Made by a program: the position numbers and the translations under genes. A stretch of 64,000 nucleotides of DNA from Amycolatopsis sp. GM8 (GTDB lineage Bacteria > Actinomycetota > Actinomycetes > Mycobacteriales > Pseudonocardiaceae). The notes under the pieces are model-generated. The model did no database searches and was not told where the DNA came from. It worked only from the letters and a program-made list of their open reading frames with translations. Shown one piece after another: positions 1-8,405 of the stretch (position 1 is its first letter; every line of letters starts with the position of its first letter). The DNA lies in the NCBI RefSeq assembly GCF_021653975.1, contig NZ_JAJKFK010000012.1, positions 62,001 through 126,000 on the forward strand, in the 5' to 3' direction.

Positions 1-486
1 CTTGCGCGTGTTATCCCAAGGTGGACGTCGTGGGCGGACCGCGCGTCGAAGCTGGATGTTCTCGCTGAAGCTGATTATCCTTTCCCAAAGCCAGACCTCA
101 AGTTTCTCGGCGTGATTATTCAACGCTTTCGACTAAAAAACGGAAAGGCGACCAGCGCGTTCCAAAAGTATTTCGAGAAGCTAAATTCAGCCGTCGCCGA
201 GACTCTGGTGCCCGCCCTCTCGGGCGCGAATATGATGCTAGAGAATTCCGAATATCAGAATGCGGGCCTTGATAGTCATCTTGTTCTGGCGGAGATCTCA
301 GACTTCAACACTCTGATAGCTCACTCACAACAGAAACGAAAGCCCGTCTTCACGCTGACACAAGAGGATGTTGGACGCGGAGGGAAGTTATGGGGAAACA
401 CCGAGTCGAACATCTTGAATTTCAAGAAGACGTTCGAAGAGTTGGGCGACCGAATCACCGCACTGACCGAAGAGGCGAGGCACTGA
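1..486 (+). CDS. ParA-like ATPase, C-terminal part (cut by window start)
   Basis: The reading frame is open from the first base, so only the C-terminal ~161 residues are present. The stretch FPKPDLKFLGVIIQRF followed by a basic helical segment resembles the last strand and helix of ParA/MinD-type ATPases, where a 'hGhhhN/Q' strand precedes a region contacting DNA or partner. The Walker A region would lie outside the window. The gene is noticeably AT-richer than the core of the window, suggesting transfer. It ends 1 nt before a HEPN-domain gene with the same composition, so the two are almost certainly co-translated. Family assignment is by motif style only and moderately uncertain. Confidence 0.5.
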   Translation, partial: LARVIPRWTSWADRASKLDVLAEADYPFPKPDLKFLGVIIQRFRLKNGKATSAFQKYFEKLNSAVAETLVPALSGANMMLENSEYQNAGLDSHLVLAEISDFNTLIAHSQQKRKPVFTLTQEDVGRGGKLWGNTESNILNFKKTFEELGDRITALTEEARH

Positions 487-487
487 G

Positions 488-1108
488 GTGCCGCCGACTA
501 GACAGCGTCAATTCGTCGAGAATATCGGAAGATCTCGCGAACTTGTAGGTCTGGGGAAATCTATCGCGGGTCTCACCGTCGGGAGAGTAGATGCCGCGGA
601 TATGTACCGCGCAGCACTGGTTCAGGCGGTCGCAGCTTTAGACTCGTACGTGCATGGCGTCGTGCTCGACTACGCAGTCGATATTCTCCTTCAGCGAAAA
701 GAGCCGGGGAGCAAGACTCAGGTTGGCCTGCACTTCGGCGCGGTACGTGAATTGGTCAGCGCAACCTCTCCAACAGATCTCGAACTTCTTGCGCGAGCGC
801 ATATTGCCGACCGCCTGAGTCGTGAGACTTTTCAGAAGCCAGACGATATTGCGACCGCCTTCGCAACAGTCGGCATCGGAAAGATCTGGTCCACAGTTTT
901 CGGCAACGATGCTCACTCGACGAAGCAACAGCTAAGCCTCATCGTCAATCGCCGTAACCGGATAGTGCACAGCTGTGATGTGAATCCATTGAATTCGAGC
1001 GAGGTAATGCCGCTAGCAGATTCCGACGCGCTTACGGCGGCAGACTCCATAACAGAGATAGTCACCACAATCGATACAAACCTAGATGCGAACAGGTTTG
1101 CTAATTAA
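488..1108 (+). CDS. HEPN-domain protein (RiboL-PSP-HEPN-like), putative RNase
   Basis: This 206-aa protein starts with GTG, preceded by a purine-rich gaggcgagg and 1 nt after the ParA-like stop. It is largely helical. Near its C-terminus it carries RNRIVH, an exact RNxxxH motif of HEPN ribonucleases, in the context of a short loop after a long helix. The early segment 'ALDSYVHGVVLDY' matches the first helix of the RiboL-PSP-HEPN group. HEPN proteins of this type are toxins or effectors in abortive-infection and toxin-antitoxin systems, and pairing with an ATPase is a plausible sensor-effector arrangement. Base composition is clearly lower in GC than neighbouring core genes. Function is inferred from one motif plus context. 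Confidence 0.6.
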   Translation: MPPTRQRQFVENIGRSRELVGLGKSIAGLTVGRVDAADMYRAALVQAVAALDSYVHGVVLDYAVDILLQRKEPGSKTQVGLHFGAVRELVSATSPTDLELLARAHIADRLSRETFQKPDDIATAFATVGIGKIWSTVFGNDAHSTKQQLSLIVNRRNRIVHSCDVNPLNSSEVMPLADSDALTAADSITEIVTTIDTNLDANRFAN

Positions 1109-1285
1109 TAACTTTTTCATAAGCTCAGCGTACAATTGTGATCTAACGCGATATGGTCGCGACCGTACAACCTTCGCCGGGAGCCCCGGCGCCATCACCT
1201 GAAGCTCGGCGGCGCGGGAAAGATTGGTGGCATGTCTGGCCGAACTTGAGATCGGGAGCGGTCCACCGCTGCTAGCCTTGGCTGC

Positions 1286-2526
1286 GTGCGTGGTGCGGGT
1301 GATCAACTCAGCATCGGGGAGCGTGTTGCCTTCTACCGGCGCCGTCGGGGGCTGTCCCAGGCTGTCTTGGCCGATCTGGTGGGCCGCACCGAGGACTGGC
1401 TGAGCAAGATCGAGCGCGGTGAGCGCGATATCCGCAGGCTGGACGTCTTGGCTGAGGTCGCGAAGGCCCTGCGCGTCACGTTGGGGGATCTGCTCGGCGA
1501 GCCGGTGCTGATGGAGGACGAGGAGCGCAACGACGACGTTCCCGCCATCCGTGACGCGCTGATGGCTCCGCGTCGGCTGTCGCGCACGTTGTTCTCCGGA
1601 TCGATGGCGCCGGAGTACATCGACCCCGCCCCGGTGGCGCAATTGGTCGAAAGTGCCTGGTCGAACTACCAGAAGGGCGACCTAGGCCACGTCGTCAGAG
1701 CGCTCCCGGACCTGATCAAGACCACGCAGCAGATGGAGGCTGCCTCGGCGGGTGATCCGGCGTACCAGCGAGGTTGCGCGGCCGTCTCGGCGCGAGTGCA
1801 TCATCTGACGGCGACCACGTTGAGCAAGATCGGTGAGGCGGACCTGTCTTGGATTGCGGCAGAGCGGGCGATGCAGGCCGCGGACGGAGGCGGACGACCC
1901 GCTGGTCCTGGCCTCGGCGGCCCGCTCGGGCACGCACGCGCTCTTGGCGGTCGGTCGGTTCGAGGACGCGTTGGAGCCGGGCGAGGCTGCTGCGAAGTGG
2001 CTGGAGCCGAAGATGGCTGCTGGTGACCCGGCCGCGCTGAGCCTTTACGGCATGCTCTACTTGCGCACGGCGGTCGCCGCCGCTCGCCATCAGGACCGAA
2101 CCACCTCGAATGATCTGCTGTCCCGCGCTACGCGAGCCGGTGAGCAGCTCGGGGTGGATGCGAATTACTGGCAGACCGGGTTCGGCCCCTCGAACGTTGA
2201 GCTGCACCCGGCTCTCCGCTGCCCTCGACTTGGGCGATGTCACGCGAGTGATCGAGGACGCCCCGCGTATCGACGTCGACCACCTGCCCGCCGAGCGCCA
2301 GGTCACGCACCTGATCGACTTCGCCCGTGCCCTGAGCCTGATGGCTAAGGACGACGAGGCCCTACAGGCGCTGCTGACGGCGGAGCAGAAGTCACCGGGG
2401 ATCGTTCGCCACTCGACGGCCGTGCGGGAGGTCGTGCGGTCGATGTACCGTCGCGCACCGTCGACGGGCGGCAAGAAGTCCTCGGTGCTGCTGGCACTGG
2501 CCGAGCGCTGCGGCGCGGTGAGGTAG
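1286..2526 (+). pseudogene. XRE-family regulator with TPR-like C-terminus, two frameshifts
   Basis: From a GTG at 1286 the first ~200 residues encode an N-terminal HTH_XRE domain (SIGERVAFYRRRRGLSQ… then LSKIERGERDI) followed by helical repeats. The reading then shifts frame near 1880–1890, where a duplicated gcggacg occurs. The continuation ADDPLVLASAARSG runs in the next frame, and a second shift near 2205–2220 leads to SAALDLGDVTRVIEDAP and the stop at 2526. Joined, the pieces give a ~410-aa protein of the actinobacterial XRE–TPR family commonly found beside a small flavoprotein. Either the gene is inactivated or there are two sequencing errors. The next gene begins 4 nt after the stop. 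Confidence 0.7.
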
Positions 2527-2530
2527 CCCG

Positions 2531-3091
2531 ATGGGCGCACGCGTACTCGGCCTGGTCGGATCGGGTTCCGGTGGCGTGGAAGAGTTGTTGCCTCTTCTGA
2601 TCCGCCCGGCCCAGGAGCAGGGGTGGACGGTGGCGGTCACGCTGACGCCTACGGCCGGCCGGTGGCTGAGCAAGTCCGGCGCGCTCACCGAGATCGAAGA
2701 GGCCACCGGCTACTCCGTGCGTGTGGAACCGCGGGCGCCGGACGAGAAGAGCCCGCATCCTGCGGTGGACTGCTACCTGGTCGTCTCGGCCACGGCGAAC
2801 ATGGTCGCCAAGCTCGCGCTCGGTATCGCCGACAATCAGGCATTGACGCAGGTCAACGAGGCTATCGGTACTCGTGACCTGCCGGTGATCGTGTTCCCGC
2901 GCGTCAATGCTGCTCACACTCGCCACCCGTCCTGGGACAGCCATATCGAGGCGCTACGCCGTGCTGGCGTGCACCTGGTCTACGGCGATAACGTGTGGCC
3001 TCTGCACGAACCGCGCAGCGCACCGGGCCGGGAACTGCCCTGGTCAGCCATGCTCGACGCGATCAACACCGCCGTTCCGGCATCGCGCTAG
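2531..3091 (+). CDS. Flavoprotein, HFCD family (CoaC-like)
   Basis: The 186-aa product begins VLGLVGSGSGG, the glycine-rich first strand-loop of homo-oligomeric flavin-containing Cys decarboxylases. It contains CYLVVSATANMVAKLALGIADN, matching the conserved 'PaTaNtiaKha.GiaDn' block that binds the flavin phosphate. The family includes PPC decarboxylase and lantibiotic decarboxylases such as EpiD. This stand-alone protein beside an XRE regulator belongs to an actinobacterial group of unknown substrate. It is tightly linked to the frameshifted regulator upstream (tag-cccg-atg), so the pair probably formed one operon. Confidence 0.75.
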   Translation: MGARVLGLVGSGSGGVEELLPLLIRPAQEQGWTVAVTLTPTAGRWLSKSGALTEIEEATGYSVRVEPRAPDEKSPHPAVDCYLVVSATANMVAKLALGIADNQALTQVNEAIGTRDLPVIVFPRVNAAHTRHPSWDSHIEALRRAGVHLVYGDNVWPLHEPRSAPGRELPWSAMLDAINTAVPASR

Positions 3092-3129
3092 TCCCTCCTC
3101 GAAGGCACCCGGACAGTTTGTCCGGGTGA

Positions 3130-3612
3130 TCGTCTTGCGCCGGGTGTCTCCTGGGTTATTTGGACATCTCCTGGCAACTGCAACGGGTACAGAAGGAGCT
3201 TCTGCACCGGCAGACCAAGACACCAAACTCTGATGACACCCTGCCGTTGATCGACGTCGTCACGGCCGCGCTGAGGGCCCGTATTGATCGGCGCAACCGC
3301 GACAAGGCGAAGGCCGAGGGGTGGGTGGAAGACGGCTTGCTGTTCACCACCCAGTACGGCACGCCGATCGAGCCGCGCAACTTCCTGCGGTCCTGGACCG
3401 CGCGGTGCACCACAGCGGGCGTCCGCTACATCACCGTGCACGACGGCCGGCGCTCGTGCGGCTCGCTGCTGGCTGACCTCGACGTGCACCCGCGCGTCGC
3501 GATGCGTATCCTCCGACGCGCGAACTTCACAGTCACGATGGAGGTCTACACCGAGGTCTCCTCGGAGCAGACGCGCGCAGCGCTCAAGAAACTGGGAGAC
3601 AGCCTCCAATGA
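3130..3612 (+). pseudogene. Tyrosine recombinase (phage-type integrase), C-terminal remnant
   Basis: The frame opens after a stop at 3127–3129 and encodes only the C-terminal ~150 residues of an integrase. It includes SWQLQRVQKELLHRQTKT, the beta-hairpin region of the catalytic domain. HDGRRSCGSL supplies the His-x-x-Arg box, and MEVYTEVS supplies the nucleophilic Tyr. The N-terminal arm-binding and core-binding domains and the first catalytic Arg are missing, so it should be inactive. It ends 66 bp from the 3' end of tRNA-Ala, the normal place for an integrase relative to its attachment site. A TTG at 3160 could act as a start, but the homologous frame extends upstream of it. Confidence 0.75.
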
Positions 3613-3678
3613 CCCTGCTGCTGTACGGGCACGAAAAAGGCCCTCCCCGACTACCCGGAAAGAGCCTCTGACCTGCTG

Positions 3679-3751
3679 TGGAGCTGAGGGGAATCGAACC
3701 CCTGACCTTCTCGATGCGAACGAGACGCGCTACCAACTGCGCTACAGCCCC
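3679..3751 (-). tRNA. tRNA-Ala(CGC)
   Basis: Read on the minus strand, a full cloverleaf is visible. The acceptor GGGGCTG pairs with CAGCTCC (one G–T), the D-stem is GCGC/GCGC, the anticodon stem is TCTCG/CGAGA with loop TTCGCAT, and the T-arm is AGGGG-TTCGAAT-CCCCT. The discriminator base is A. Anticodon CGC reads GCG (Ala). CCA is not encoded. It appears to be the insertion target of the element to the left. Confidence 0.93.
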
Positions 3752-3804
3752 TCGGTGAAGCTTGGAAAGCATAGCAACCGCCCGGTGGGCGGTCGGCGTG
3801 GGGG

Positions 3805-4599
3805 TTACTCGCCGACCGCCCACCGGAAGGGCAGCTGGCCTGGGTCGTCCAGCTCGTGGAAGGCCGGGTCCTCGTCGTCCACGTCGATGACGACCGCGTT
3901 GCCGCGCAGGCGGGACGCGGGTGACGGGCGACGCTCGATACCGACCAGTTCGCGTCGTGGCTCTTCGGGGGTCTCGTACTCGTCCCGCACCGGTTCGCGG
4001 CGCGGCATGGGGCGACGGCGGGCACGGTCCAGCCGGGCCAGGCGCCGCTGCCGGATCTCGTTCTCGATCCGGACCTGGCGCCGCAGGTACGCGAGGTACG
4101 AGACGAACGCGACATCGACCGCACCATGTCCCCACCACAGCAGCGGCGACAGGAGAACAGCGGCGACAGCACTCACCACGGCCAGCAGGATCAGCCCCAC
4201 CACCACCCGCTGCCGCATCGCGTACTTGGCGCGGGCCGCGATCTCGGCCGCCTCCGGGTCGAAACCACCCCGGCCAGGACGGTACTGACGACTATCCGCT
4301 TCATACCGATCATCGGGATCCTCGAAGCCCCCTCGCCGAGAGGGACGCCCCTCATCCTCCTCGGCCTCGAACCGGGCCTGCCGGTACTCGCGCTCGTCGT
4401 CCTCGGTCTCGTCGAGCTCCGGCTCGGCGACCTCCGGCGCGGCCTCGGCCGTCTCCCCGCCGGTGCCGCTCCGCACGACGCGCGCCGCGAGCGCCGCGTC
4501 GGTCGTCTTCGCGACTGACTGACGCTTCCGCGCGACCATGGGTACGAGCACGACAAGCCACGCCGCCGCAAGGGCGACAATGATCAGTGAGCTGGGCAT
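3805..4599 (-). CDS. glpR: GlpR/SepX-like divisome membrane protein
   Basis: The 264-aa protein starts MPSSLIIVALAAAWLVVLVPMVARKRQ, an N-terminal membrane helix with a conserved 'LVPM' exit. A long acidic/arginine-rich linker follows, then two hydrophobic segments around residues 130–165 (VVVGLILLAVVSAVAAVLL) and a basic C-terminal region ending in LPFRW. This matches the actinobacterial receptor of the gephyrin-like protein (GlpR in Corynebacterium, SepX in Streptomyces), which acts with Glp at the division septum. The Glp homologue is two genes upstream in the same run (5416–6684). An in-frame ATG 12 nt earlier exists, but the internal ATG gives the family N-terminus. Family assignment is strong; the divisome role comes from established work on homologues. 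Confidence 0.8.
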   Translation of the reverse strand: MPSSLIIVALAAAWLVVLVPMVARKRQSVAKTTDAALAARVVRSGTGGETAEAAPEVAEPELDETEDDEREYRQARFEAEEDEGRPSRRGGFEDPDDRYEADSRQYRPGRGGFDPEAAEIAARAKYAMRQRVVVGLILLAVVSAVAAVLLSPLLWWGHGAVDVAFVSYLAYLRRQVRIENEIRQRRLARLDRARRRPMPRREPVRDEYETPEEPRRELVGIERRPSPASRLRGNAVVIDVDDEDPAFHELDDPGQLPFRWAVGE

Positions 4600-4740
4600 C
4601 CCCTCTGTCACCTCCCCCGACTCCTGCTACATACCGTCACGTTAGTCACAGGAGTAACAGATGCTGGGGAGCCACGCCGCTGAAACCGCGAAATGCGGCC
4701 ACCGGATCAGGTGAAAAGGCACCAGTGTGGTAACGCCGGA

Positions 4741-5400
4741 TCACACGCGTTCGGCGCGGCCCTGCTGGACAAGGCGGGCAACGAGCCCGGGGCCGGTCTC
4801 CTCGGCGGTGATCGCGAAACACAGGTGGTCCCGCCAATCCCCCGCGACATCGAGATATCGCTGGAACAAACCCTCCTGCCGCAGGCCGGCCTTGGTCAGC
4901 ACCCGGATGCTCGGCTCGTTCTCCGGCCGCACGGTCGCCTCGATCCGGTGGAGCCCGGTCAGGCCGAACGCGTGGTCCACGAGCAGGGCGACCGCGGCGG
5001 TGGCGACGCCGCCACCGACCTCCGTCGAGGACACCCAGTAACCGATCCACGCGGAACGGAGTGAGGCCCTGATCACGTTACCGAGCGTGATCTGCCCGCC
5101 GTACCGGCCGTCGACGGTGATCACGAACGGCAGGCACTGACCGCGCCGCGCCAGGCCGCGCAGCGCCATCCACTGCGGCGGCCACGACCAGAACCCGTTG
5201 CGGTCGGCCCACGGCCCGGGCGCGGTCGGCTCCCACCGCTCCAGATGTTGCTGGTCACGCAACCGGATCCGGGACCATTCCGCCGCGTCCCGCAGGTGGA
5301 TGGGCCGCAGTGCGACGACTCCCGCCCGTACCTTGAGCGGGCCCAGTCGCGTGGGCCAGCCGGGATGCCGGGCTTCGAGGTCGTAAGTCGCTGCCTGCAC
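4741..5400 (-). CDS. rimJ: RimJ/RimL-type GNAT N-acetyltransferase
   Basis: The 219-aa protein opens with the RimJ-type strand LRPIHLRDAAEWSRIR. It later shows the GNAT core: YGGQITLGNVI (strands 2–3), IGYWVSSTEVGGGVATAAV (pyrophosphate loop, Q/RxxGxG/A-like) and HRIEATVRPENEPSIRVLTKAG, the acceptor helix with Asn. The start is GTG. It sits between glp and glpR, as in the mycobacterial Rv0994–Rv0996 order. The substrate is unknown; RimJ acts on the N-terminus of ribosomal protein S5 in E. coli, but actinobacterial homologues need not. Confidence 0.85.
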   Translation of the reverse strand: MQAATYDLEARHPGWPTRLGPLKVRAGVVALRPIHLRDAAEWSRIRLRDQQHLERWEPTAPGPWADRNGFWSWPPQWMALRGLARRGQCLPFVITVDGRYGGQITLGNVIRASLRSAWIGYWVSSTEVGGGVATAAVALLVDHAFGLTGLHRIEATVRPENEPSIRVLTKAGLRQEGLFQRYLDVAGDWRDHLCFAITAEETGPGLVARLVQQGRAERV

Positions 5401-5415
5401 CGGCGTATTTAACCG

Positions 5416-6684
5416 TTACACCCGTTGCGCGAGGAAGGTCACCCGTACCTCCTCGCCGGCGGGCACCTCCGTGAGGTCTTCGTCCACGTTCACCAGGCAG
5501 TTCGCTTCGGCGAGCGACGCCAGCAGGTGCGCGCCCGACAGGCCGAGCGGCTGCACCAGGTATTCGCCCGTGCTCTCGTCCCGCAGCAGCTGCCCGCGCA
5601 GGAAACCCTTGCGCCCCTTGGTCGAAGCCAGCGGCGACAGCAGCCGCGCGTTCACCATGCGGCGATGCGGGTTCCGCGTCCCGCGGGCCACCCTGATCAA
5701 CGGACGGACCAGCACCTCGAACACCACGAGCGCGCTCATCGGGTTGGCGGGCAACAGGAACGTCGGCACCGAGTCCGGGCCGAGCCGACCGAACCCCTGC
5801 GCGGACCCCGGGTGCATCGCGACCCGGGCCATGTCGATCCGCCCGAGATCGGACAGCGCGGCGTGCACCTCGTCGCCCGAGCTGCCGCCGGCGCCACCGG
5901 CGACCACGACGACCTCGGACATCAGCAGCCGGCCTTCGACCACTTCCCGCAGCCGCTTGGGCTCACCGGGCACGATCCCGACCCGGCTGACCTCGGCGCC
6001 CGCGTCCCGCGCGGCGGCCGCCAGCGCATAGGAGTTGACGTCGTAGACCTGGCCGACCGAGGGCGTGCGGTCGATGTCGACCAGCTCGTCGCCCACGGAC
6101 ACGATCGACACCCGGGGCCGCGGGTAGACCAGCACCTTGGACCTGCCGACCGCGGCGAGCAGCCCGACCTGGGCGGAGCCGATCGTGTCGCCCTGGCGGA
6201 CCGCGACGTCACCGATCTGCACGTCTTCCCCGGTACGCCGGACATAGCCGGCCGAGGGCACCGAACGGTGCACCGTCACGTTCGCCGGATGCCCGTCGGT
6301 GAAGGCGGTCGGCACTACGGCGTCGGCCAGGGTCGGCAGCGGCGCGCCTGTCGCGACACGGACCGCCTGCCCTGGCTGCAGCCGTCGCGGCTGCCGCGAC
6401 CCGGCCGGGATCTCGCCCACCACCGGCAGCTGCACCGGCTCGTCCTCAACCGGGCGGACGTCCACGCTGCGCACGGCATACCCATCCACGGCGGCCTGGT
6501 CGAAACCGGGCAGGGCGTGTTCCGCGACGACCTCTTCCGCACAGAGCAAGCCCTGCGCCTCGGAGATCGCGACCCGCACCGGGCGCGGGCGCACCGCCGA
6601 CTCCAGCACGAGCGCGATCTGCTCGTCGACGGGGCGGAACTCCTGCTCAGCGGCCTCGGGCGGCTCCGGGATGGGTGGGGTCAT
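5416..6684 (-). CDS. glp: Gephyrin-like molybdotransferase Glp (MoeA family)
   Basis: This 422-aa protein has full MoeA domain order: an N-terminal segment with CAEEVVAEHALPGFDQAAVDGYAV, the central domain I insertion, then the MPT-binding fold and C-terminal beta domain. Its signature loops deviate from catalytic MoeA. It has GGAGGSSGDEV rather than a GG.S.G.xD pattern, and LLPANPMSALV rather than LPGNP. With GlpR encoded nearby, it fits the actinobacterial Glp branch implicated in division, though residual molybdenum insertion activity cannot be excluded. Its ATG shares one base with the galU stop (TGATG), so translation is coupled. Confidence 0.85.
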   Translation of the reverse strand: MTPPIPEPPEAAEQEFRPVDEQIALVLESAVRPRPVRVAISEAQGLLCAEEVVAEHALPGFDQAAVDGYAVRSVDVRPVEDEPVQLPVVGEIPAGSRQPRRLQPGQAVRVATGAPLPTLADAVVPTAFTDGHPANVTVHRSVPSAGYVRRTGEDVQIGDVAVRQGDTIGSAQVGLLAAVGRSKVLVYPRPRVSIVSVGDELVDIDRTPSVGQVYDVNSYALAAAARDAGAEVSRVGIVPGEPKRLREVVEGRLLMSEVVVVAGGAGGSSGDEVHAALSDLGRIDMARVAMHPGSAQGFGRLGPDSVPTFLLPANPMSALVVFEVLVRPLIRVARGTRNPHRRMVNARLLSPLASTKGRKGFLRGQLLRDESTGEYLVQPLGLSGAHLLASLAEANCLVNVDEDLTEVPAGEEVRVTFLAQRV

Positions 6685-7586
6685 CAGCCTTTGTTCTCGA
6701 TTCGCTCGGCGAGCCAGGTGCGCAGCGACGGGCCGTACTCCGGGTCGTCGAGTGCGAAGTCGACCGCGGCCCGCAGGAACCCGCCGGGGTTGCCCAGGTC
6801 GTGCCGGCCGCCCCGGTGCACCACGATATGTACCGGGTGTCCGTCTTCGATCAGCAGTGCCACCGCGTCCGTGAGCTGCAACTCGCCGCCGGTGCCGGGC
6901 TTGATCTTGCGCAGCGCGTCGAAGATCGCCCGGTCAAGGAGGTATCGGCCGGCCGCCGCGTAGGTCGACGGCGCGTCCTCGGGCTTCGGCTTCTCGACCA
7001 TTCCGTGCACGCGCTTGACGTCGTCATCGTCCGTATCGGTGACGTCGAACACGCCATAGGGTGAGATCTGTGCCTTCGGAATGTCGAAGGCACAGAGCAC
7101 GCTGCCGCCATACGTGGCGCGGACCTGCGCCATCCGCTCGAGCACCCCGGCCGGCAGCACGAGATCGTCGGGCAGCAGCACGGCGACGGCCTGGTCCTCG
7201 TCGGTCAGGTTCGACTCGGCCTGGGCGACCGCGTGCCCGAGCCCCAGCGCCTCCTCCTGGATGGCGACCTCGACGTCGAGCAGGCCCGGCCCGCGGCGCA
7301 CCTTCTCCAGCAAGGCGGTCTTCCCCTTGCGCTCGAGGTTGTCCTCGAGATCGGGCGAGGAGCGGAAGTAGTTGACCACCGCTTCCTTGCCCGGTGAGGT
7401 CACGATCACGAGACGTTTGGCGCCGGCTTGCGCCGCTTCGGCGGCGACGATCTCGATGCCCGGCGTGTCCACCACGGGCAACAGTTCCTTGGGAACCGCC
7501 TTTGTCGCAGGTAGGAAGCGTGTCCCGAGCCCGGCGGCGGGGACGATCGCGGTGCGGAACGAATTGTCGTGGAAGGCGCCCGTCAT
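6684..7586 (-). CDS. galU: UTP–glucose-1-phosphate uridylyltransferase
   Basis: The 300-aa enzyme makes UDP-glucose from UTP and glucose-1-phosphate, supplying cell-envelope polysaccharides and the galactose pathway (galT is encoded at 19018). The nucleotide-binding start AIVPAAGLGTRFLPATKAVPKE is diagnostic. FGVFDVT-type (here YGVFDV), GMVEKPKPEDAPS and GRYLLDRAIF follow in normal order, with GTGGELQLTDA near the C-terminus. The ATG at 7586 was chosen because it directly precedes the conserved N-terminus. Length is normal for bacterial GalU. It heads the galU–glp–rimJ–glpR run. Confidence 0.95.
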   Translation of the reverse strand: MTGAFHDNSFRTAIVPAAGLGTRFLPATKAVPKELLPVVDTPGIEIVAAEAAQAGAKRLVIVTSPGKEAVVNYFRSSPDLEDNLERKGKTALLEKVRRGPGLLDVEVAIQEEALGLGHAVAQAESNLTDEDQAVAVLLPDDLVLPAGVLERMAQVRATYGGSVLCAFDIPKAQISPYGVFDVTDTDDDDVKRVHGMVEKPKPEDAPSTYAAAGRYLLDRAIFDALRKIKPGTGGELQLTDAVALLIEDGHPVHIVVHRGGRHDLGNPGGFLRAAVDFALDDPEYGPSLRTWLAERIENKG

Positions 7587-7610
7587 GGAGGTAAAGCCTA
7601 ACCTGCGGAT
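7587..7610. promoter_or_regulatory. Divergent, probably leaderless promoters of galU and 5-FCL gene
   Basis: Only 24 bp separate the two divergent start codons. On the plus strand TAACCT (7599–7604) lies 6 nt before the 5-FCL ATG. On the minus strand TAGGCT (7600–7595) lies 8 nt before the galU ATG. TANNNT at this distance is the usual layout of leaderless actinobacterial transcripts. The two −10 elements overlap, so their use may be mutually exclusive. Confidence 0.4.
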
Positions 7611-8207
7611 ATGGGTGACGGGCGGAATGGCGACCCGGGCAAGGCGGTGTGGCGGACCCGTCTGACCGCTGCTCGCAGGGATCTTTCCCATGCGCAGCGG
7701 GTCGCGGAGGCGAGCGCTCTGGTCGACGTGGTCTCGTCGATGGCCCTGCCGGACACGGTCTGCTGCTACGTCCCGTTCGGCACCGAACCGGGTTCGATCG
7801 CGTGGCTGGATGTCGTTCGCGGTGCGGGCGCGCGGGTGCTGCTGCCGGTGATCCCAGCGGACCGGGCCGCGCTCGAATGGGCCGAGTACACCGGCCCGCA
7901 AACGCTTTCACCAGGACGCCTGCGGGGCGTTCTCGAGCCGTCGGGCCCGCGCCTCGGCCCGGAGTCGGTACGCGAAGCCGGTCTGGTGCTCGTGCCCGCG
8001 CTTGCCGTCGACCACGCCGGCGCCCGCCTCGGCCGGGGCGCGGGCTATTACGACCGCTCCCTGGTGCATGCCGGCGAAGACACCGCGCTGGTCGCGGTGG
8101 TCCGCGACGACGAACTGGTCGACCACCTCCCCACCGAACCCCACGACGTCCGGATGACCGCGGCGCTGACGCCACGGCGGGGGTTCGTTCCGCTGCCGAT
8201 TCCCTGA
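7611..8207 (+). CDS. 5-formyltetrahydrofolate cyclo-ligase
   Basis: The 198-aa protein matches the 5-FCL/MTHFS family, which converts 5-formyl-THF to 5,10-methenyl-THF with ATP hydrolysis. Visible blocks are a basic N-terminus KAVWRTRLTAARRDL, VCCYVPFGTEPGS, VLLPVI and the C-terminal signature LVPALAVDHAGARLGRGAGYYDR, the ATP-binding GxGxGYYDR motif. It is divergent from galU with no room for a leader, as in mycobacteria (Rv0992c/Rv0993). Confidence 0.92.
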   Translation: MGDGRNGDPGKAVWRTRLTAARRDLSHAQRVAEASALVDVVSSMALPDTVCCYVPFGTEPGSIAWLDVVRGAGARVLLPVIPADRAALEWAEYTGPQTLSPGRLRGVLEPSGPRLGPESVREAGLVLVPALAVDHAGARLGRGAGYYDRSLVHAGEDTALVAVVRDDELVDHLPTEPHDVRMTAALTPRRGFVPLPIP

Positions 8208-8405
8208 CCGATCTTCGGTGACCAAGATCTCATCGCCCACCGACATTCCCGGAGTTCCGCTGACCGTTGACCAACAATGAGAGCAAACGAGCAGGCCACT
8301 GATACCGGCGCGGGCGGCTGATCGCCGGCGACGGCGGCAAGGCTCGGTTGCAGTCCGCGGAAACCCCGTTTGACCTGCGGGGGAATGGCCCAGTATCGTG
8401 CAGCG

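Larger units (their letters stand above)
1..3679. mobile_element. End of an integrated element at tRNA-Ala(CGC)
   Basis: The tRNA-Ala gene lies on the minus strand with its 3' end at 3679. Immediately outside that end is a truncated tyrosine-recombinase gene, then an XRE/flavoprotein pair and the AT-rich ParA/HEPN pair. This is the usual arrangement of an actinobacterial integrative element inserted at a tRNA 3' end. The far attachment site would lie left of the window, so the element is open-ended here. Extent and mobility are inferred. Confidence 0.45.

Noticed and set aside
5425-6963. 512-codon plus-strand frame opposite glp and galU
   Set aside because: It is a His/Arg-rich antisense shadow typical of high-GC DNA. 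glp and galU carry clear family motifs on the other strand.
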